A stretch of DNA of 5,899 nucleotides from Clostridium sp. CAG:448. GTDB lineage: Bacteria > Bacillota > Clostridia > Oscillospirales > CAG-272. The notes below the pieces were generated by a model, which was given only the letters and a program-made list of their open reading frames with translations, did no database searches and was not told the origin of the DNA. Shown piece by piece: positions 1 through 5,601 of this stretch (its first letter is position 1; each line of letters begins with the position of its first letter). The position numbers were made by a program, and so were the translations under genes. The DNA lies in assembly GCA_000433415.1 (NCBI GenBank), contig FR890511.1, positions 2,002 through 7,900 of the forward strand. Direction: 5' to 3'.

Positions 1-1323
1 GATCTCACGAAGCGGCAGGCAGTAGGTAACGAAATCCTGGAACAGAACCCCGAACACTTTGCGCACGGCGTAAATGTCGTATTCCTTCAAATCCACGCCG
101 TCCAACCGAATGCAACCGCTTTCCGGGTCGTAGAAACGGAACATCAGCTTGATAATTGTGGATTTGCCTGCGCCGTTCAGGCCGATCAGACCGATCTTTT
201 CGTGCGGTTCAATGGTAAAGGAGCAACCCTTCAGCACGTACTGCTCTGTATTGGGGTAACGGAAGGACACATTGCAAAATGCGATGCGGGGATTGGCAGA
301 CGGTTGGAGCGTTCCGCTCTTTTCTGCTTCGGGCTCAATAGCCATAAATTCCTGCAGTTCTGTCAGGCGGGTATGGTCGTCAAGCAGTTGATTGACCTGA
401 TTGATCAGCATTTGCGATTGACTCCGCAAGCGTGAAACCATGCCGAGATTGTATTGCAGATCACCGATCCCGATCCGTTTGTTTACAACATCGAACACCG
501 ATACGGTAAGCACCAAAAATTCGCTTGCCACGTTGACAATCATAATCAGCGTATTGATAAAGGTGTGCCGGATTTCCTCTGTCTGATTGATTTTATACAG
601 CTTCTGCCACGTTTCCTTGTATTTGCGGATGAAGTAGGCACCGATATGATGCAGTTTGAGTTCAAACTGCACGTTGTTGTCAAAGAACACATCCCGGTAA
701 TAGTCTTTCTTTCGCCGATCCCGGAGCTGGTCTTTGTCCATTTGCAGTCTGCGCTCGGTGCGCTTTTTGTTGTAGAGCATAAACGGAACCAGAAGTACGA
801 GCGTGACAAGACCCAGCCACCACCGGTAGGTGCAGACGATCACCAGTGTTGCCGCCACATTGATGAATGCGGAGATGATGTCAAACACAAGCCAGGACAC
901 GTCAAGCACGGTCGTGAATTGATCCCGGACCTCTCTGACCCGGTCACCCATGTGCGCTGAGTCGAAAAAGGACAGATCCATCCGTGCGGTTTTATCCATC
1001 ATCACCGTTTCCATGTAGAAATGCAGTTCGTCGCTGTAGCGCTCCTGCACGTAGTTGTCGAATTGGTCCACCAGGTAGGTTGCCAACAGCAGCGAAAGAT
1101 AGAGGACCAGACATACGAGAACGGTTCGTTTGCTGTTCGCGAAATCCATGATGCCGTTGAGCACTTCTTTCCACAGCCATAAATTGACAAGCGGAATCAA
1201 TGTCGTGAACATTAAAATCACAAGCTTCATAGAGAAGTAAAACCGGGACGCTAAAAAGCAGGTCTTCATACCGAACCAGACGTTTTTGAAAATGCCGGAA
1301 AGGAAAGCCTTGATCTTATTCAT
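1..1323 (-). CDS. ABC exporter half-transporter (TMD-NBD fusion), second of a pair, 3' end outside window
   Basis: The first 441 residues read without a stop to the window edge. Residues 1-330 are a type IV exporter membrane domain, with hydrophobic segments near 28-54, 65-87, 142-165, 168-184 and 255-280. A nucleotide-binding domain follows, with the A-loop tyrosine at 356 (FRYP), Walker A GLNGAGKST at 381-389 and Q-loop glutamine at 429 (LFQDF). Signature, Walker B and H-loop lie beyond the window. The start ATG is preceded by GGGGTGA at 9 nt spacing, and an in-frame TGA lies just upstream, so no longer form is possible. It follows the other half-transporter after 65 nt and shares its domain plan and a similar N-terminus (MNKIK versus MNRIK), which suggests a heterodimer made by old duplication. 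By family it would export a peptide, drug or lipid-like substrate across the cytoplasmic membrane using ATP; the substrate cannot be told from sequence. Confidence 0.93.
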   Translation of the reverse strand, partial: MNKIKAFLSGIFKNVWFGMKTCFLASRFYFSMKLVILMFTTLIPLVNLWLWKEVLNGIMDFANSKRTVLVCLVLYLSLLLATYLVDQFDNYVQERYSDELHFYMETVMMDKTARMDLSFFDSAHMGDRVREVRDQFTTVLDVSWLVFDIISAFINVAATLVIVCTYRWWLGLVTLVLLVPFMLYNKKRTERRLQMDKDQLRDRRKKDYYRDVFFDNNVQFELKLHHIGAYFIRKYKETWQKLYKINQTEEIRHTFINTLIMIVNVASEFLVLTVSVFDVVNKRIGIGDLQYNLGMVSRLRSQSQMLINQVNQLLDDHTRLTELQEFMAIEPEAEKSGTLQPSANPRIAFCNVSFRYPNTEQYVLKGCSFTIEPHEKIGLIGLNGAGKSTIIKLMFRFYDPESGCIRLDGVDLKEYDIYAVRKVFGVLFQDFVTYCLPLREI

Positions 1324-1353
1324 CCTGACCGTTCACCCCCTTTCCTTTGCGTG

Positions 1354-1371
1354 CGGTGCGAATCGGCACCG
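1354..1371 (-). other. Small intercistronic hairpin between the two ABC exporter genes
   Basis: A perfect 6-bp inverted repeat (CGGTGC / GCACCG) encloses a 6-nt loop in the 65-nt gap between the two half-transporter genes. No T-tract follows on either strand, so it is not an intrinsic terminator. It might affect mRNA stability or relative expression of the two subunits, or be chance. Confidence 0.35.
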
Positions 1372-1388
1372 TTAAAAACAGAAATTCA

Positions 1389-3188
1389 TTATGCATGCGC
1401 GCAATTCTCCTTTGCCGTGTATTTCTCGCGCTGGAGGTTGTAAAGCTTGGCGTACAGACCGCCAAGCGCAACCAGCTCTTCGTGTGTGCCTTGCTCGGTA
1501 ATCGTTCCGCCGTCCAGCACGATGACCTTGTTGGACATCCGGGCGCTTGAAATGCGGTGGGAGATCATAATGCCCGTTTTACCGTCGGACATGGACGCAA
1601 AGTTCTTGAATATCCGGTCTTCCGCCTCGGCATCAAGCGCCGCGGAGGGCTCGTCGAAAATAATGATGGGTGCATGTTTGAAGTATGCTCTGGAAAGCGC
1701 AACCTTCTGCCATTGTCCCCTGGAAAGCTCGGTTCCTTTGTCGTCAAACTGACGGGACATGGAGGAGTCCAACCCGTTTTCCAGTTTGGGCTGTATCTCC
1801 ACGTACACCCCGCTTTGTTTCAGCGCACTTTCGATTTCCGCGCTGTCGTTCATCCGCTCCGGTGCGGATAAGGCAATGTTTTCCCGGAGAGTCAGCGGAT
1901 ATTGCGCAAAGCTCTGAAACAGTGTCGAAAAGAGCTTTCGGACATCCCGTATGTCGTAATCCGACATGGGATACCCGTTTACAAGGATCTGTCCCGCTTC
2001 CGGTTCATAAAGTCCGATCATCAGCTTGATGATGGTGGATTTTCCCGACCCGTTTATGCCGACGATGGATAGCTTATCTCCCCGATGCAGCGTAAACGAA
2101 ACGTTGGTCAGCACATACCGGTCGGTGTGCGGATACCTGAAGCGCACATGGTCAAAAACGAGGCTCCGGAAGGATGTAAGCTGCCGTTTGCCACCCGCCT
2201 GTTCGGTTTCGGTCGCAAAGAAATCAAACAGGGTGCGCATCTGTTCGGAAATGCGGCTGTATACATCGGTGATCAGCCAGATTACACGCCCAAAGGAATT
2301 GGAAATGCTGTGCGCAAATCCGATATAGAGCGCAATATCGCCGATGCTGATCGCGCCGTTTACAGCCCGGTAAATGACGTATGCAATGAATACAATCTCT
2401 CCGCTTCTGCGGAACAGTTCAATCCCGAGAGAGCCTCGCAGCACCTTTTTGTCAAGCGCCTGATTGGCTTTTACATAACGATCTTTCTCCTCCTTGTAAC
2501 GCGCCTTGACGGAATCGGTCAGATCGTACATGCGCACGTCCTTGGCGGGCCAGGCATCCGTGAGCATCCAGCGGTAGTAACAGAATTTGCGGACATCGGG
2601 CGCCGTGTCCCTGCGCAGTTCATCCGATTTGCGGGCATAGTATGCGTTGAAAATAACGCTCGGCACAGTGAATGCCAGGAACATCAGCGAAAATCCGAGC
2701 GAAAATGCCGCAAGCGTTGCAAATGCAACGACAAAGGCGTAAATGAGAGCGAGAATATCGATCATGCGGAACGGCAGAAGAATTACTGTCGTTTTGGTAT
2801 ATTTCACTTCGTCGACGGTGTCTTTTCCCTCAGAGGAATCGAGAAATCCCATCGGGAGCGACGCCAGCTTTTCCGACAGGCGGCACTCAAACAGACACTC
2901 CGCCTTTTTGTGAATCGTACTGCGTGACAGATCTCTCAGGGATGAGAGCCCCTGCTGAATGACCAGCGAAAAGCCGTACAGGAGAACCGGCACAAGGATT
3001 TTTTCGATGGCGGGCGCGGTCTCGGTCAGGGCGTCCAATATATTTTTCAGTAAAAATGCGGACAGCAACGGAAACGAGGTTGTTATCAGAGTCAGTATGG
3101 GGTACAGAAAAATCAGGAATTTGCCTGCCGTAAGGTGCAGATTCCATGCGTAAGCGAGGGATTTTGCAGTCATTTTGATTCGGTTCAT
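1389..3188 (-). CDS. ABC exporter half-transporter (TMD-NBD fusion), first of a pair
   Basis: This complete 599-residue protein has the usual length of a COG1132-type half-transporter. Hydrophobic segments lie near residues 23-50, 65-82, 140-160, 162-180, 263-280 and 285-307. The nucleotide-binding domain has the A-loop tyrosine at 352, Walker A GINGSGKST at 377-385, Q-loop Q425, signature LSRGQ at 488-492, Walker B IIIFDEP at 508-514 with catalytic glutamate 513, D-loop SAALD at 515-519 and H-loop histidine 544. The third signature position is arginine instead of the usual glycine, which may weaken the ATP site this signature completes with its partner. An ATG five codons upstream (3203) is in frame, but a strong GGAGG lies inside those codons, 8 nt before the ATG at 3188, so the shorter start (MNRIKM) is chosen. 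It lies 59 nt after the PF09818 ATPase and 65 nt before the second half-transporter. Likely role: drug, peptide or bacteriocin-type export or self-protection; substrate unknown. Confidence 0.94.
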   Translation of the reverse strand: MNRIKMTAKSLAYAWNLHLTAGKFLIFLYPILTLITTSFPLLSAFLLKNILDALTETAPAIEKILVPVLLYGFSLVIQQGLSSLRDLSRSTIHKKAECLFECRLSEKLASLPMGFLDSSEGKDTVDEVKYTKTTVILLPFRMIDILALIYAFVVAFATLAAFSLGFSLMFLAFTVPSVIFNAYYARKSDELRRDTAPDVRKFCYYRWMLTDAWPAKDVRMYDLTDSVKARYKEEKDRYVKANQALDKKVLRGSLGIELFRRSGEIVFIAYVIYRAVNGAISIGDIALYIGFAHSISNSFGRVIWLITDVYSRISEQMRTLFDFFATETEQAGGKRQLTSFRSLVFDHVRFRYPHTDRYVLTNVSFTLHRGDKLSIVGINGSGKSTIIKLMIGLYEPEAGQILVNGYPMSDYDIRDVRKLFSTLFQSFAQYPLTLRENIALSAPERMNDSAEIESALKQSGVYVEIQPKLENGLDSSMSRQFDDKGTELSRGQWQKVALSRAYFKHAPIIIFDEPSAALDAEAEDRIFKNFASMSDGKTGIMISHRISSARMSNKVIVLDGGTITEQGTHEELVALGGLYAKLYNLQREKYTAKENCAHA

Positions 3189-3193
3189 TCGCA

Positions 3194-3201
3194 CCACCTC
3201 C
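3194..3201 (-). promoter_or_regulatory. Ribosome binding site that decides the start of the first ABC exporter gene
   Basis: The minus strand reads GGAGGTGG here, with GGAGG ending 8 nt before the ATG at 3188. The alternative in-frame ATG at 3203 overlaps this motif and has no comparable Shine-Dalgarno of its own, which argues for translation from 3188. Confidence 0.8.
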
Positions 3202-3247
3202 ATGTATTTCAGCTGTCGGTTTTCATCCGGGCAGAGGGGACGCTTCG

Positions 3248-5053
3248 TCAGTCCGTACCTTTTACCATATGAATCTTTCGCATACGGTTGATGAGCATCC
3301 GCAATTCCTGCCTGCGGGGCAGATCGAGAAATCTTTTGCAGGTCGTAAAGAAGGGCGAATAGAGAAAGCCCATTCCTTCCTTGGCGATGCGCGCGTACAG
3401 CTCGTCGATCTTCTTTTCAATGTCTATCTTTCTTTGATCGTTTGACACCGCCAGATAACGCAGCATAAAACCGAGCGTATCGAGCTGCCGGGGCGATACA
3501 ATATCGTGAAGCCCGCGTATATCGATCTTTTCGTCGCCCATGATGAGAAAGCCCATGTCCGAAACCTCAAGCCTTTCCGTGCCGCTGCCGGCGGGATAAG
3601 AGGAAAAGCGGTCGGAATAAAGCGTTCTGCACTGCCGCCAATCGGCAAACGGGGGAGGAAAAGCCGTCACGTGGTGGGAACGGCAGATGTCCTTTGCCTT
3701 TTTGGTCACGTTTTGAATCAGATAATCTTCCATCATGTAGATCTGATCGGCGACGGAAAGATACTCTCCGCTGCCCCCGATTACCAGAATGGTGGAAACG
3801 CCGTGCGCCAGGAAAAGCTCGTTGACCCGGTCGGTAAACGGCGTGATGGGCTCTTTTTCAATCAGTTCCTTCATCATGCAGTCACGGATCATAAAGTTGG
3901 TCGCGCTCCTGTCCTCGTCGATGAGCAGCAGCCCGGCGCCGCAGTCGACCGCTTCCATGATATTGGCTGCCTGTGAGGTGGAGCCGGAGGCGTGATCGGT
4001 GGAGAAATCGCCGGTATCGCCACCCGGCAACCATTTGATGAACGGCGAAATATTGACATGCCTGACGCTTCGCCCGTCCTCTGCGGATATGGTGACGGCA
4101 CTTTCGTCCGTGATGCAAAGCTCGCGTCCGTCACCCGGGGCGTGGTCATAAATGCCTGCGGAAACGGCGTCGAGCAGTGTCGACTTTCCCGAATAACCGC
4201 CGCCTGTGATGACGGTTACCCCTTTTTTGATTCCCATGCCCCGCACGCCGCAGATTTCAATTTCATCGCCGGGGGAGGATTTGAACGGAACGGCATCGGG
4301 CATAGGCAGGTCCGTTCCCTTGGCGCGCGGCAGAATACTGCCGTTGGCGACAAACGCGCAATAATCGCTGCCCTTCAGCCATGCGCGGATGGCGGCCTGC
4401 TTTTCTGCAAGCGCGGCTGCCTTCTTCAGTTCTTCGTGATCAAAATCCCGGACAAACCGGCCCACGGCGTCGGGCAGATCGCGGCACATCATCTGCAGGG
4501 CCTTGCGCAGCTTTTTTTGCGGAAGCTGTACCCGGATGCGGATACAGAGACACATCAGCGGCGGACGGGGAATGCCGTCGCGCAAAAGATAGACGACGGA
4601 ACCCGGACCGTTTGTATAGTCCTTCTGCGGACACAGGGCAAAATAGGCGGTGTTTCTTTTTACAACCTCTCCGCCCGGCGCGCACAGGTCATATTTGCCG
4701 TTTTCGCTGTCGGGGCGGCTGCGGTTATACAGTCCGGCATTCAGCTCCTCCATGTATTTCCGGAAGGCGCGGAGGCAGTAATCCGCTTCCGCGCTCTCGG
4801 CGGACGGCTCCGGCGGATCGATGCCGAGTGTGGCACAGGGAATACGGACGGTTACGGTCGGCTGATCCTGCGCCAGTTTGTGCGCGGCAGTAATGTCGAA
4901 TCCGATGCTTTCGTTGTAATAGGTCGCGCTGTAATCCACATACGGCGGCAGTGTGGATGCGGGATCGATGACCGACATGCTGCCTTCATACATTGCCTTG
5001 TATGTGGTGGTGTCGGATTCCATGGACAACAGTTTGTTTTTTAATCTCTTCAT
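3248..5053 (-). CDS. Predicted ATPase of the ABC class (PF09818 / COG3044 family)
   Basis: This 601-residue soluble protein has no signal peptide or membrane segment. Residues 1 to about 250 resemble the family's N-terminal domain. The ATPase core follows: Walker A GGGYSGKST at 284-292, a PGDGREL..TDE stretch, an ISPFI..LPGG segment, the family's ABC-signature equivalent SGSTSQAANI from 356, Walker B LLLIDED at 375-381 running into SATNFMIRD, and VIGGSGEY near 425-431. These match the PF09818 pattern as I know it. The residue after LLLIDED is arginine where I expect threonine, a small deviation. The only well-studied relative I recall is trypanosome MRB1590, an RNA-binding ABC-ATPase of the kinetoplast editing machinery, so nucleic-acid binding is possible but unproven here. 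The start at 5053 is chosen because AGAGGGG lies 6 nt upstream; the in-frame ATG at 5059 abuts that motif. The start overlaps the stop of a short upstream ORF as ATGA. It is first in an apparent operon with two ABC exporter subunits. Confidence 0.9.
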   Translation of the reverse strand: MKRLKNKLLSMESDTTTYKAMYEGSMSVIDPASTLPPYVDYSATYYNESIGFDITAAHKLAQDQPTVTVRIPCATLGIDPPEPSAESAEADYCLRAFRKYMEELNAGLYNRSRPDSENGKYDLCAPGGEVVKRNTAYFALCPQKDYTNGPGSVVYLLRDGIPRPPLMCLCIRIRVQLPQKKLRKALQMMCRDLPDAVGRFVRDFDHEELKKAAALAEKQAAIRAWLKGSDYCAFVANGSILPRAKGTDLPMPDAVPFKSSPGDEIEICGVRGMGIKKGVTVITGGGYSGKSTLLDAVSAGIYDHAPGDGRELCITDESAVTISAEDGRSVRHVNISPFIKWLPGGDTGDFSTDHASGSTSQAANIMEAVDCGAGLLLIDEDRSATNFMIRDCMMKELIEKEPITPFTDRVNELFLAHGVSTILVIGGSGEYLSVADQIYMMEDYLIQNVTKKAKDICRSHHVTAFPPPFADWRQCRTLYSDRFSSYPAGSGTERLEVSDMGFLIMGDEKIDIRGLHDIVSPRQLDTLGFMLRYLAVSNDQRKIDIEKKIDELYARIAKEGMGFLYSPFFTTCKRFLDLPRRQELRMLINRMRKIHMVKGTD

Positions 5054-5184
5054 GGGCATCCCCTCTTTCTTTTTCGGATTTCAAAAGTGAAAAGTACGTC
5101 TTTCGGTCGGCTGTTTTTCCGTTTGAACGCTATGCGGGGCTTTCCGAAAAAAACAAAAAGCACCCCTTCGGGTGCAAAAATCAT
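5050..5184 (-). CDS. Leader ORF 3: possible 44-residue coupling ORF ending at the ATPase start
   Basis: This frame starts MIFAPEGVLFVFFGKP, has a basic C-terminal half ending RKRKRGCP, and stops with a TGA that overlaps the ATPase ATG as ATGA. Its ATG overlaps the TGA of leader ORF 2 as TGATG. It has no clear Shine-Dalgarno of its own, so translation would depend on reinitiation after leader ORF 2. Codons 4-13 contain terminator-like hairpin B, so ribosomes entering this frame would meet that structure. The frame is also open upstream to an ATG at 5232 (60 residues), which has no evident ribosome binding site. I do not recognise the peptide. It may be a coupling device instead of a functional protein, or a chance frame. 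Confidence 0.4.
   Translation of the reverse strand: MIFAPEGVLFVFFGKPRIAFKRKNSRPKDVLFTFEIRKRKRGCP
5060..5066 (-). promoter_or_regulatory. Ribosome binding site of the PF09818 ATPase gene
   Basis: AGAGGGG on the minus strand is 6 nt from the ATG at 5053 and 0 nt from the alternative in-frame ATG at 5059. The spacing favours 5053, which also overlaps the stop of the upstream 44-codon ORF (ATGA). Confidence 0.65.
5147..5175 (-). terminator. Terminator-like hairpin B in the operon leader (proximal attenuator)
   Basis: On the minus strand GCACCC (5175-5170) pairs perfectly with GGGTGC (5165-5160) around a GAAG loop. It is followed immediately by TTTTTG and then seven Ts, an intrinsic terminator layout. 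The plus strand lacks a T-tract, so the direction is clear. It lies about 95 nt upstream of the ATPase start, and I see no promoter between the two. It therefore most likely acts as an attenuator that must be read through for operon expression. Confidence 0.8.
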
Positions 5185-5261
5185 CAGTTTGCTTTCTGTG
5201 CAAACGTTTGCTCTTCGTGCAAACAAAAACACACCCGGAACCGGATGTGCAAAAAATCCAT
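5184..5261 (-). CDS. Leader ORF 2: possible 25-residue leader peptide
   Basis: The frame begins MDFLHIRFRVCFCLHEEQ and ends QKAN. It starts 12 nt after the stop of leader ORF 1, with a modest AAGG ribosome binding site 4 nt before the ATG. Its stop overlaps the ATG of leader ORF 3 by one base (TGATG). Terminator-like hairpin A and both 19-nt hairpin repeats lie wholly inside this frame, so a ribosome translating it would unfold them. At its stop codon the ribosome would sit only about 8 nt before hairpin B and could mask its 5' arm. I cannot name the peptide. The overlap chain and placement argue for a regulatory leader, but a chance frame is not excluded. Confidence 0.5.
   Translation of the reverse strand: MDFLHIRFRVCFCLHEEQTFAQKAN
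5187..5224 (-). repeat. Two abutting 19-nt direct repeats, each a 6-bp hairpin
   Basis: Two 19-nt units (5224-5206 and 5205-5187) abut directly and match at 16 of 19 positions. Each reads GTTTGC, seven variable purine-rich bases, then GCAAAC on the minus strand. Each can therefore fold as a 6-bp stem with a 7-nt loop (ACGAAGA and ACAGAAA), and all differences fall in the loops. The repeats fill most of the space between terminator-like hairpins A and B. The first stem overlaps the U-tail of hairpin A. The junction creates a perfect 12-bp palindrome, GCAAACGTTTGC (5200-5211). Confidence 0.75.
5221..5249 (-). terminator. Terminator-like hairpin A in the operon leader (distal attenuator)
   Basis: On the minus strand CACATCCG (5249-5242) pairs with CGGGTGTG (5237-5230), including one G-U pair, around a GTTC loop. 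TTTTTGTTT follows. It is shorter and less U-rich in its tail than hairpin B but has the same layout. It lies between the operon promoter and the ATPase gene and inside leader ORF 2. Its 5' arm is also complementary to a segment within leader ORF 1, giving a possible antiterminator. Confidence 0.7.
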
Positions 5262-5273
5262 ATAACCTTGCGT

Positions 5274-5330
5274 TTAGCGTGCCGCAGGCGATCCATATGA
5301 CATCCGATCAATATTAGCGTTCATCATCAT
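5274..5330 (-). CDS. Leader ORF 1: 18-residue leader peptide with a strong ribosome binding site
   Basis: The 18-codon frame encodes MMMNANIDRMSYGSPAAR and stops with TAA. An excellent Shine-Dalgarno, AAAGGAGG (5343-5336), precedes three consecutive ATG codons at spacings of 5, 8 and 11 nt, so initiation at the second ATG (5327) is also plausible. It begins about 30 nt after the predicted transcription start and ends 24 nt before the stem of terminator-like hairpin A. Position, size and strong initiation signal are typical of a regulatory leader peptide. Codons 8-11 carry the segment that can pair with the 5' arm of hairpin A. No run of one amino acid's codons is present apart from the three Mets, so amino-acid-starvation attenuation is not obvious; drug- or peptide-dependent stalling is more likely. 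I do not recognise the peptide. Confidence 0.75.
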   Translation of the reverse strand: MMMNANIDRMSYGSPAAR

Positions 5331-5368
5331 AATCGCCTCCTTTACAGAAGAATTTATCTACCGGGTGC

Positions 5369-5397
5369 ATTCTACCACGGATTGCCGCATTTGTCAA
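5369..5397 (-). promoter_or_regulatory. Near-consensus sigma-A promoter of the leader and operon
   Basis: The minus strand has a perfect -35 TTGACA (5397-5392), a 17-nt spacer and a -10 TAGAAT (5374-5369). A TG one base before the -10 gives an extended -10 element. A/T-rich sequence upstream (about 5418-5400) could act as an UP element. The start point would fall near 5362-5359, giving a leader of about 300 nt before the ATPase gene. Such a strong promoter followed by two terminator-like hairpins suits control by attenuation instead of initiation. Confidence 0.87.
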
Positions 5398-5476
5398 GAC
5401 ATTTTTGAAAAAAACTGCGGCTGGGAGAAAATATTCCGAAACTGCGCCCGAAAGCGCCCGCGGACGGCGGAATCCG

Positions 5477-5513
5477 AAAAATACAGAGGCAGTCCCCAAA
5501 AAGACTGCCTCTG
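5477..5513 (-). terminator. Intrinsic terminator of the iron-sulfur protein gene
   Basis: A perfect 11-bp inverted repeat (CAGAGGCAGTC / GACTGCCTCTG) encloses an 8-nt loop and is followed on the minus strand by TATTTTT. It lies about 88 nt after the stop codon at 5602 and about 80 nt before the -35 box of the next promoter. It therefore isolates the upstream gene from the leader and exporter operon. The plus strand lacks a T-tract. The stretches 5514-5601 and 5398-5476 hold nothing else I can support. Confidence 0.9.
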
Positions 5514-5601
5514 CCCAGGTAAAACGGCAAAACCGCGTGTTCGGATCAGCGCCGCCTGAAAACAAAACAGCCTGCAATCTATTCCGCACATCCCGCTTTT
5601 T

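Noticed and set aside
454..960. 168-codon plus-strand frame opposite the second ABC exporter gene
   Set aside because: It is antisense to a continuous 441-codon exporter reading frame with a Walker A motif, and has no supporting signals.
2085..2927. 280-codon open frame on the plus strand opposite the first ABC exporter gene
   Set aside because: It is antisense to a well-supported ABC exporter and has no recognisable domain; a shadow of the real gene.
3208..3225. Five-codon frame ATGAAAACCGACAGCTGA between the ATPase and the first exporter gene
   Set aside because: It is too short and has no Shine-Dalgarno; nothing distinguishes it from chance.
3992..5044. 350-codon open frame on the plus strand opposite the PF09818 ATPase
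   Set aside because: It lies wholly antisense to a gene with clear family motifs, its product resembles no family I know, and no ribosome binding site or promoter supports it. Open antisense frames are common opposite GC-rich genes.
5054..5360. Leader as a known riboswitch or T-box
   Set aside because: I found no T-box specifier or AGGGUGGNACCGCG-like element and no core I could match to a standard metabolite riboswitch; translated short ORFs explain the layout better. A covariance-model scan would be decisive.
5361..5367. CACCCGG complementary to the 3' arm of hairpin A, considered as an antiterminator segment
   Set aside because: It lies immediately after the -10 box, so most or all of it is upstream of the predicted transcription start and would not be in the RNA.
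5314..5589. 91-codon minus-strand frame (and overlapping 71-codon frame) in the intergenic region
   Set aside because: These frames run through the 11-bp terminator stem, and the 91-codon one also through the promoter. They lack a Shine-Dalgarno and have low-complexity content, so they are unlikely to be translated.
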